Below are positions 1 to 5,372 of a DNA stretch of 6,088 bases, piece after piece (positions within the stretch are counted from its first letter, which is position 1; the number at the start of each line of letters is the position of its first letter). The stretch covers positions 1-6,088 of the forward strand of contig CALJUK010000459.1 of NCBI GenBank assembly GCA_937975745.1. Direction: 5' to 3'. The notes under the pieces are model-generated. The model searched no databases, was not told where the DNA came from, and saw only the letters and a program-made list of their open reading frames with translations. The stretch comes from an uncultured Planctomycetaceae bacterium (GTDB lineage Bacteria > Planctomycetota > Planctomycetia > Planctomycetales > Planctomycetaceae). A program made the position numbers and the translations under genes.

Positions 1-1267
1 CATGACCGGCCAGAACGCCGCCCGGCATGGCGCGACCAACTGGATCAATCCCCGCACCAACAACGCCGGTTCCAATGGCCCGTCCGACTGGAACTGGGCT
101 GGTCTGAGTGACAGCGACGTCACGCTTCCCGCGACGCTCCGCCAGTGCGGCTACCGCACAATCCATGTTGGCAAGGGACACTTTGGCGCGGAGAAATACC
201 CCGGCGAATTCCCACACAATCTCGGCTTCGACGTCAACGTCGCCGGCCATGCCTGGGGGGCACCCGGGAGTTACTACGGCGAGAAGAACTACGGAGCGCT
301 CACAAAGAGGACAGCCGCCGCCGTCCCCGGACTGGAGAAGTACCACGGGACCGACACGTTCCTGACCGAGGCCCTCACGATCGAGGCCAAACGGCATGTG
401 ACCGAAACCGTCAAGCAGGGACAGCCGTTCTACCTTTACTTCGCCCAGTACGCGGTGCATGCCCCATTCGACTCTGACCCTCGGTTTGCGGCCCATTATG
501 CGGACTCAGGAAAACCGCCCGCCGCACAGGCCTTCGCCACATTAATTGAAGGGATGGACAAGTCGCTGGGAGACCTGCTGGACCATTTCGAGGAATTGGG
601 CGTCGCGGAAAATACGCTGGTGTTCTTTCTGGGAGACAATGGTTCCGATGCGCCGCTGGGGAATCAGCACGACGTCGCATGTGCTGCTCCACTCCGGGGC
701 AAGAAGGGGGCTCACTACGAAGGAGGAATGCGTGACCCCTTCATTGCCGCGTGGGCCAAACCGGCCGCCGGCAATCCCTTCCAACAGAAGCTGCGTATTC
801 CAGCCGGCACGATCCAACCGCAAGTGGCCGCCGTCCACGATCTGTTTCCCACGATTCTGGCACTCGTCGACTGCAAGTCACCGAAAGGCCATCTCGTGGA
901 TGGAACTCGACTGCAGCGATTGCTCACTGGCCAGCCAGATCCCGATCGGAAACAGCAGTTCCTGATGCACTATCCGCACGGGGTACACCGCAGCAACTAC
1001 TTCACCGTGTGGCGAGACGGCGACTGGAAGGTGATCTACCACGCCCTGCCCGACAAGCCGACGACGGGTGGTTTCATTCAATTCGACGGAGGCCACTACC
1101 AGCTGTTCAATCTGGCGGATGACCCGTTCGAGTCGACGAATCTGGCGCAGTCCCGTCCGCAAGAATTACGACGGATGATGCAAGGAATGATTGCCGCGCT
1201 GGAAGCCCACCAGGCAGTCTATCCGGTGGACGATGACGGAAACCTCGCGAAGCCCACGCTGCCGTAA
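1..1267 (+). CDS. Sulfatase (alkaline phosphatase superfamily), 5'-partial
   Basis: This is the C-terminal part of a formylglycine-dependent sulfatase that would hydrolyse sulfate esters, probably on glycans. The visible frame begins with the ATG at position 2, but this Met is almost certainly internal. The residues MTGQNAARHG match the end of sulfatase signature 1, which follows the C-x-P-S/T-R formylglycine motif, so that Cys, the N-terminal metal Asp pair and any signal peptide lie before the window. Visible conserved residues, counted from the ATG at 2, are K58 and H60 in VGKGHFG (the usual form is GKWHxG), H153 in YAVHAPF, D212-N213 in GDNGSD (metal ligands), and K235 in LRGKKG followed by EGGMRDP. 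The C-terminal subdomain contains RDGDWKVIYH and FNLADDPFESTNLA, typical of the family. The TAA stop is at 1265-1267. The gene converges on the sulfatase-DUF1080 gene on the other strand. The length seen (421 aa) is roughly that expected once a short N-terminal part is added. Substrate and SulfAtlas subfamily cannot be assigned by eye. Confidence in sulfatase is very high. Confidence 0.95.
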   Translation, partial: MTGQNAARHGATNWINPRTNNAGSNGPSDWNWAGLSDSDVTLPATLRQCGYRTIHVGKGHFGAEKYPGEFPHNLGFDVNVAGHAWGAPGSYYGEKNYGALTKRTAAAVPGLEKYHGTDTFLTEALTIEAKRHVTETVKQGQPFYLYFAQYAVHAPFDSDPRFAAHYADSGKPPAAQAFATLIEGMDKSLGDLLDHFEELGVAENTLVFFLGDNGSDAPLGNQHDVACAAPLRGKKGAHYEGGMRDPFIAAWAKPAAGNPFQQKLRIPAGTIQPQVAAVHDLFPTILALVDCKSPKGHLVDGTRLQRLLTGQPDPDRKQQFLMHYPHGVHRSNYFTVWRDGDWKVIYHALPDKPTTGGFIQFDGGHYQLFNLADDPFESTNLAQSRPQELRRMMQGMIAALEAHQAVYPVDDDGNLAKPTLP

Positions 1268-1343
1268 TTGCGTCAGCGAGTGACGGCACGCAACGGCAAC
1301 GCTAATGCCTGTCGCAACTGTGATGTTAGTCGTCTGAGTGGCG
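1268..1343. other. Convergent intergenic gap, no clear terminator
   Basis: These 76 bp separate the 3' ends of two convergent sulfatase genes. Short inverted repeats occur next to the first stop codon: CGTCA/TGACG (1271-1275 with 1281-1285, 5-nt loop), or alternatively TTGCGT/ACGCAA (1268-1273 with 1288-1293). Neither is followed by a T-run on either strand. A bidirectional terminator would be expected here, but the sequence gives only weak support for one. No small ORF is evident. Confidence 0.5.
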
Positions 1344-3665
1344 TTACTCGTCTAAGGGAAGTAGCTCGACCTTGCGGAACTGAACCGGATGGCTTTCCGA
1401 CTGCAGCGAGATGGTCCCCCCGGTCAGAATCGGGCCGCCGTTCAGTTTGATCAATTCGCGAGTGTGGGCCTCGGTGTCATCCAGTTGTGGCTGGGTGTAT
1501 TCGAGGACCGGCTTGCCGTTGACGAAGTGTCGCATCAACTTGCTGCCGTGTACTTCCACCTCGACGGTAACCCATTGGTCGCCGTGATAGGTCTGTGATT
1601 TCGACTGCGTGCAATGCCGCTTGAGCAATCCACCGTCCATCACCACATGGGTGTAAGGCGTGCAGAGGTTGGCCGTCGGGCGAGGATCGTTCCCATTGCC
1701 ACCGAGCAGCTGAACCTCGATGGATGCGGGGAAGTCCTGATCGACGGCCATCTGCTGTGGCGTTTCACCATGCAGCATGAGACCACTGTTGCGCGTCGCC
1801 CATCCGGGACCATCAGAGATCTGATCGCCGACGAAGCGGTATTCGACACGCAACCGATACCTCGAAAAGCTCTTGTTGTAAAACAAATGGCCAAACCGGT
1901 TCTCGAACTTGTCGTAGCCGTCGTAGTTCACGGTGAGCAGACCGTCTTCGACCCGAAATGTATTGGCGAAATTCTCACCGGCCGGAAAACCCCGGATTTT
2001 GGGAGTCCAGCCCTCGAGATTCTGGCCGTTGAACAGGGGAATCCACTTGTCTTTCTTGGTGTCGGCCTTGGACGAGGCGGCCGGCGACTGGGCGCTGACA
2101 GTCCGGGTTTGCCACCAGCCACCGCGCGGCGTGAAGTCGGCCTGAAGAAATTGCGCGTGCTCAGCTTCGCGGCGGGGCAGGCCGACTTTGCGAAGTTGTT
2201 CCATCGCGGCAACGTCAGCGGCGTGGTTGTAATTGGGATTCGGCGTGGGGAATCGCGCACCGGTCTCTTTCAGCCAGACATCCAGGTCTTGTGCAAGTTC
2301 GGCCGTTAAAGCTGGCTGCTCCTTGGCCCGATCGTGTTGTTCGCCGACGTCGTTGGCCAGGTTGTACAACTCCTGCCGGCCGTCTTCGAAATAGCGGATC
2401 AGTTTCCAGTCACCGCGGCGAACAATGGCCGATGGCTCGCCTCCTTGATTTCCATAGTTGGGATAATGCCAGTAGAGACTTCGCGGGGGCATCTGTTTTC
2501 CCTGGAGAGCCGGTACAAGGCTGACGCCGTCGAGGTGTTGCTGCGGCATCAAGGGCAGGCCGGCGATGTCGAGAATCGTTGGATACAGATCCATGCCGAT
2601 GGCGAATGCGTCGCTCGTCTTTCCGCTGGTGACACCCGGCCAGTGGATATAGAGCGGCTGTCGGATCCCCCCTTCCCACTGTCGTCCTTTCCCACCGCGA
2701 AACGGCAGGCAGGCCGTCGCAAAGCCATCTCCCGACGAGACACCCCCGTTGTCCGACGTGAAAATGACAACCGTGTTGTCGGCCAGTCCACTCCGATCGA
2801 TCGCGGCGAGAACCGTCCCGACGGCCTGATCCAGCGCTTCCATCATACCGGCATAGACGGGGTGGTCCTGCACCTGCCGGACTTCTTTCGTGCGATCGAT
2901 GAGGAACCGCTGCTTCGTTTCGGTCAGACCCGTCCGTTCGGCTTTGTTGCGGTACTTGCTCCAGAGTTCTTCCGTTGACTGAATCGGACTGTGGACCGAA
3001 TAGAAGGAGAGCATCGCGAAGAACGGCTGCGATTTGTGCGATTCGATGAACTCGGCAGTCTCGCGCCCCAGACGCAACGGTAGCGATTCGCCCGCTGGCC
3101 CGTTTGCCAGTGCCGGATTGCGATACGGCGAGAAGTACCCGCCGGGGGGCGATCCCGCATGGTGGCCACCCTTGTTGATGTCGTAGCCCTGTTCGCGCGG
3201 GCCGAATCCGTCACTCCCCAGATGCCACTTGCCGGCAAAGAATGTCTTGTAGCCGTTGTCCCGCAGCACCTCGGCAATGGTGACTTCTTCCAACGGAAGC
3301 TGCATGTCGTAGGCAGCTGGCAGCAGGGCTGTGTTCCGCTTCCAGTTTTCCGGCTGGTTCTGACGGCCGTGAGCGATGTAGTCGGTAATGTTGACGCGAA
3401 TCGGCGACTTGCCGGTTTGAATGGCCGCACGGGACGGACTGCAGACCTGACAGGCCGAGTAAGCGTTCTCGAATCGAGTCCCGTTCGCAGCGATCCGGTC
3501 GATGTTGGGTGTCTCGTAGAAGGTGCTTCCTTCGCAACCGAGATCCTGCCGGCCCAGGTCATCGACCAGAATCAGTACAAAGTTGGGTGCCGCGTGAACG
3601 ACCGCACCACAGAGACTCAGGACAACGGCCAGCAGACACGCCGGCAGCAGGCAAAGATGTCGCAT
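1344..3665 (-). CDS. Exported sulfatase fused to C-terminal DUF1080 (3-keto-disaccharide hydrolase-like) domain
   Basis: This is a complete 773-aa two-domain enzyme. Residues 1-25, starting MRHLCLLPAC and ending VVHA before APNF, form a Sec signal peptide, so it acts outside the cytoplasm. The sulfatase domain spans about 27-480. It shows D35-D36 (VDDLG), the formylglycine motif C75-S-P-S-R79, K146 and H148 (GKWHLG), H225 (YSVHSP), D305-N306 (SDNGG), K326 (GGKGRQWEGG) and the C-terminal subdomain RRGDWKLIRYF...LYNLAND. A linker rich in Ala, Ser and Lys (about 520-540) leads to a DUF1080 domain (about 541-770), beginning WIPLFNGQNLEGW and containing NSGLMLHG and IEVQLLGG. DUF1080 members include 3-keto-disaccharide hydrolases and concanavalin-like glycan-active folds. 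I placed the start at the ATG 3663-3665 because it begins the signal peptide; the open frame extends upstream to an ATG at 3746 that would bury the signal behind 27 residues. The ribosome site is weak (GCGAGAAA). The Cys-type motif needs FGE or anSME maturation. The gene is divergent from the esterase. Substrate is unknown; sulfated glycans are likely. Confidence 0.95.
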   Translation of the reverse strand: MRHLCLLPACLLAVVLSLCGAVVHAAPNFVLILVDDLGRQDLGCEGSTFYETPNIDRIAANGTRFENAYSACQVCSPSRAAIQTGKSPIRVNITDYIAHGRQNQPENWKRNTALLPAAYDMQLPLEEVTIAEVLRDNGYKTFFAGKWHLGSDGFGPREQGYDINKGGHHAGSPPGGYFSPYRNPALANGPAGESLPLRLGRETAEFIESHKSQPFFAMLSFYSVHSPIQSTEELWSKYRNKAERTGLTETKQRFLIDRTKEVRQVQDHPVYAGMMEALDQAVGTVLAAIDRSGLADNTVVIFTSDNGGVSSGDGFATACLPFRGGKGRQWEGGIRQPLYIHWPGVTSGKTSDAFAIGMDLYPTILDIAGLPLMPQQHLDGVSLVPALQGKQMPPRSLYWHYPNYGNQGGEPSAIVRRGDWKLIRYFEDGRQELYNLANDVGEQHDRAKEQPALTAELAQDLDVWLKETGARFPTPNPNYNHAADVAAMEQLRKVGLPRREAEHAQFLQADFTPRGGWWQTRTVSAQSPAASSKADTKKDKWIPLFNGQNLEGWTPKIRGFPAGENFANTFRVEDGLLTVNYDGYDKFENRFGHLFYNKSFSRYRLRVEYRFVGDQISDGPGWATRNSGLMLHGETPQQMAVDQDFPASIEVQLLGGNGNDPRPTANLCTPYTHVVMDGGLLKRHCTQSKSQTYHGDQWVTVEVEVHGSKLMRHFVNGKPVLEYTQPQLDDTEAHTRELIKLNGGPILTGGTISLQSESHPVQFRKVELLPLDE

Positions 3666-3898
3666 CGTATTTCTCGCTTCGAACATCTGGGGAAAAATCG
3701 CAGCATACTGCGGGAACAGCTGTATCATCTCAGACGGGATCGCCACAGGCTACCATACCGTCGGCATTTTGGAATTCGACCCGTTTGTCATGCGGCCCGA
3801 TGGTCGCGCGGCGCGAAATGCCAGCCGACCCGTGGGTTTCCGTGGCAAACTGTGTTACTTTGGATGCCTTTCCCGGAGATCGGTTGAGGATCCAGACC
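3666..3898. promoter_or_regulatory. Divergent intergenic region with presumed promoters for both flanking genes
   Basis: These 233 bp lie between the divergent starts of the sulfatase-DUF1080 gene (-) and the alpha/beta-hydrolase gene (+), so both promoters are probably here. I could not identify convincing -35/-10 or -24/-12 boxes. Two small symmetrical elements lie close together near the minus-strand gene: CGCAG-CATA-CTGCG (3699-3712) and the 8-bp palindrome ACAGCTGT (3716-3723). They could be operator half-sites or chance. Reading frames continue through the region on both strands, but they lack a signal peptide or family motifs and are taken as non-coding. Confidence 0.5.
3885..3890 (+). 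promoter_or_regulatory. Ribosome binding site of the alpha/beta-hydrolase gene
   Basis: The sequence TGAGGA lies 8 nt before the ATG at 3899-3901. It decides the start, because the open frame runs back to 3509 with no other start that combines a Shine-Dalgarno sequence with a signal peptide. Confidence 0.65.
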
Positions 3899-5251
3899 AT
3901 GCAAGCGACGAAGTTCCTACCGGCAGTCGTCCGGGCAGTCATCATGGCTGGCTTGATCTCCGTCTGGCTCCCCACACCCATGCGGGCTGCCGACCGGACA
4001 ACCAGCGACCGGACAACCAGCGACCGGACAACCTGGAATCTGTCCACACTGTCGCAGCCACCGAAATTTCGTTGGGTCGACGAAACGAGCCCGATCCGTT
4101 CGCTGCTGTACTCGGGTGAACCCTACCAAGGCCAATCGACGGAAGTCTTTGCCTTCTACGCCACGCCGGCCACGTTGCTGGGCGAACCGGCCGCCGCGAA
4201 GAAAGGATTCCGTCCCCCGTATCCAGCCGTCGTGCTGATTCATGGTGGAGGCGGGACGGCCTTTCCCGAATGGGTGCAGTTGTGGGCGAAACGGGGTTAC
4301 GTCGCGATTTCGATGGATTTGTCAGGGCATCGACCCGTCGAACCGAAGTTTGACCCACAATCCGGCATGCTGTCGGCTGACAACAAACACGGCGGCCAGC
4401 CGCGGACACGCCTGGAACACCCGGGCCCCGATCAATCGCACGCCGAGAAGTTCGATTCGATCGGTGGCGACACCAGTGACGACTGGCCCTTGCATGCCGT
4501 CTCAAACGTCATTCGCGCTCACTCGTTGATTCGCAGCTTCCCGGAAGTCGACGCGCAACGGACAGCCGTCACGGGCATCAGCTGGGGCGGGTACACCACC
4601 TGCCTTGTCGCATCTGTCGACAACCGTTTTCAGGCGGCAGTCCCGGTGTATGGTTGCGGCTTCCTGCACGAAGGAGAATCCGTTCAGAAGCCGAGCATTG
4701 ACCGCCTCGATCCCGAGCGCCGCGCACTTTGGATTCGCCGGTACGATCCGTCCAGTCATCTGGGGCGATGTCGTGTGCCAATCTTCTTCGTCAACGGAAC
4801 GAACGACAAACACTACCCGCTGGACAGCTATCTGAAATGTTACCGACTGGTTCCGGGGCCGAAAGAAATCCGCATCGAGGTCAACATGCCGCACAGCCAC
4901 CTTTCTGGATGGCGACCGGAGGAGATTGGCCTGTTTATCGATTCGAAACTTCGCAACACGCCCGCCTTGCCTGTTCCAGGTAAGCCAAAAATCAATGGAA
5001 ATCAGGCCACGGTGAGCTATCAGTCGGACCTTCCCGTTCGCTCGGCGAAGCTCAATTTCACCACCGACACCGGGCCGCTGGTTGCACGCAAGTGGCAGAG
5101 CGTCCCTGCGAAAGTCAGTGACGGTCTGGTGACAGCCGAAAAACCGCCCGAGAACGCAACCATCTGGTATTTCACACTGCAGGACGAACGGAATGCGATG
5201 GTGAGCACACCCGTGGTCTTCGCATTTGAGGCCAACGCGGCCGAAAAGTGA
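3899..5251 (+). CDS. Exported alpha/beta-hydrolase (acetyl xylan esterase / dienelactone hydrolase-like) with C-terminal beta domain
   Basis: This is a 450-aa secreted serine hydrolase, probably an esterase acting on decorated carbohydrates. A Sec-type signal peptide covers about residues 1-30 (MQATKFLPAV to MRA), followed by three DRTT repeats (32-46). The alpha/beta-hydrolase core spans roughly 65-352. It shows the oxyanion loop H115-GGGG119 after PAVVLI, and the nucleophile S228 in GISWGG. It also has a probable acid D303 in VNGTNDKHYPLD and a probable catalytic His in MPHSH (H332 or H334). From about 358 to 446 there is a beta-rich, immunoglobulin-like C-terminal region resembling those appended to PhoPQ-activated/pathogenicity-related-type planctomycete hydrolases. 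The start was chosen for its Shine-Dalgarno sequence and signal peptide; a longer open frame from 3509 overlaps the divergent gene and has no signal sequence. The gene precedes the Gfo/Idh/MocA gene on the same strand by 121 bp, so co-transcription is possible. A prolyl-oligopeptidase-like peptidase is the main alternative. The hydrolase fold is nearly certain; the substrate is not known. Confidence 0.93.
   Translation: MQATKFLPAVVRAVIMAGLISVWLPTPMRAADRTTSDRTTSDRTTWNLSTLSQPPKFRWVDETSPIRSLLYSGEPYQGQSTEVFAFYATPATLLGEPAAAKKGFRPPYPAVVLIHGGGGTAFPEWVQLWAKRGYVAISMDLSGHRPVEPKFDPQSGMLSADNKHGGQPRTRLEHPGPDQSHAEKFDSIGGDTSDDWPLHAVSNVIRAHSLIRSFPEVDAQRTAVTGISWGGYTTCLVASVDNRFQAAVPVYGCGFLHEGESVQKPSIDRLDPERRALWIRRYDPSSHLGRCRVPIFFVNGTNDKHYPLDSYLKCYRLVPGPKEIRIEVNMPHSHLSGWRPEEIGLFIDSKLRNTPALPVPGKPKINGNQATVSYQSDLPVRSAKLNFTTDTGPLVARKWQSVPAKVSDGLVTAEKPPENATIWYFTLQDERNAMVSTPVVFAFEANAAEK
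3991..4035 (+). repeat. Three in-frame 15-bp tandem repeats in the hydrolase gene
   Basis: The unit CGACCGGACAACCAG occurs at 3991-4005 and 4006-4020 without change, and at 4021-4035 with one difference (A to T at unit position 14). In the gene's frame it encodes DRTTS, DRTTS and DRTTW (residues 32-46), directly after the predicted signal peptide cleavage site. A 15-bp unit keeps the frame, so copy number could vary by slippage without disrupting the gene. The segment probably acts as a short hydrophilic linker at the mature N-terminus. Confidence 0.95.
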
Positions 5252-5258
5252 GCTTCCC

Positions 5259-5277
5259 GGGAAACCGTGACTTTCCC
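5259..5277 (+). other. Inverted repeat (hairpin) just after the hydrolase stop codon
   Basis: GGGAAA (5259-5264) and TTTCCC (5272-5277) form a perfect 6-bp stem with a 7-nt loop, starting 7 nt after the TGA stop. The left arm also lies in a 10-bp palindrome, TTCCCGGGAA (5254-5263), so two pairings compete. There is no T-tract behind it, so an mRNA-stabilising 3' hairpin or a chance repeat fits as well as a terminator. Confidence 0.35.
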
Positions 5278-5295
5278 AGAGACCGACTTGGCGAA

Positions 5296-5308
5296 GACCG
5301 CTCCGGTC
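5296..5308 (+). other. Small inverted repeat in the intergenic spacer
   Basis: GACCG and CGGTC flank a 3-nt loop (CTC). An alternative pairing, CCGAC (5283-5287) with GTCGG (5306-5310), shares the right arm. A T-run follows only after 16 nt. It is a weak candidate for a terminator or for leader structure ahead of the oxidoreductase gene. Confidence 0.25.
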
Positions 5309-5356
5309 GGCAACAATAGGGCGTCTTTTCAACTCGCCTGCGACCTCCCCCAACCC

Positions 5357-5364
5357 AAGAGGAG
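5357..5364 (+). promoter_or_regulatory. Strong ribosome binding site of the Gfo/Idh/MocA gene
   Basis: AAGAGGAG lies 8 nt before the ATG at 5373-5375. It closely complements the 16S anti-Shine-Dalgarno sequence and, together with the Tat signal, fixes the start. Confidence 0.85.
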
Positions 5365-5372
5365 TCTTCGAC

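Larger units (their letters stand above)
5252..5372. other. Intergenic spacer between hydrolase and oxidoreductase genes
   Basis: This 121-bp spacer lies between two co-directional genes. It holds two small inverted repeats (5259-5277 and 5296-5308) and, at its 3' end, a strong ribosome binding site. No credible small ORF is seen. There is a TTTT at 5325-5328, but 16 nt after the second stem, too far for a typical intrinsic terminator. The two genes may therefore be co-transcribed, or the downstream gene may have its own promoter here. Confidence 0.5.

Noticed and set aside
1268..1293. Possible terminator hairpin after the first sulfatase
   Set aside because: The stems are only 5-6 bp, overlap each other, and no T-run follows on either strand.
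1614..2309. A 231-codon plus-strand open frame opposite the DUF1080 end of the fusion gene
   Set aside because: It is a shadow of a gene with full domain evidence; no motif, ribosome binding site or signal peptide supports it.
3666..3746. A 27-residue N-terminal extension of the sulfatase-DUF1080 protein from the ATG at 3746
   Set aside because: It would put a 27-residue segment before the signal peptide. The ATG at 3665 starts directly at the basic-hydrophobic signal, though the ribosome site there is weak.
3842..3860. TGGCA-like element resembling a sigma-54 -24/-12 promoter before the hydrolase gene
   Set aside because: The GC at the -12 position is missing at the required spacing, so the match is only to half of the consensus.
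3159..3887. A 242-codon plus-strand open frame opposite the start of the sulfatase-DUF1080 gene and into the divergent spacer
   Set aside because: Most of it lies antisense to the signal peptide and catalytic region of the sulfatase; the product has no recognisable features.
3509..3898. A 130-codon upstream extension of the alpha/beta-hydrolase frame
   Set aside because: It overlaps the divergent gene, has an Arg/Ser-rich composition without family similarity, and would bury a good signal peptide; the ATG at 3899 has a Shine-Dalgarno sequence.
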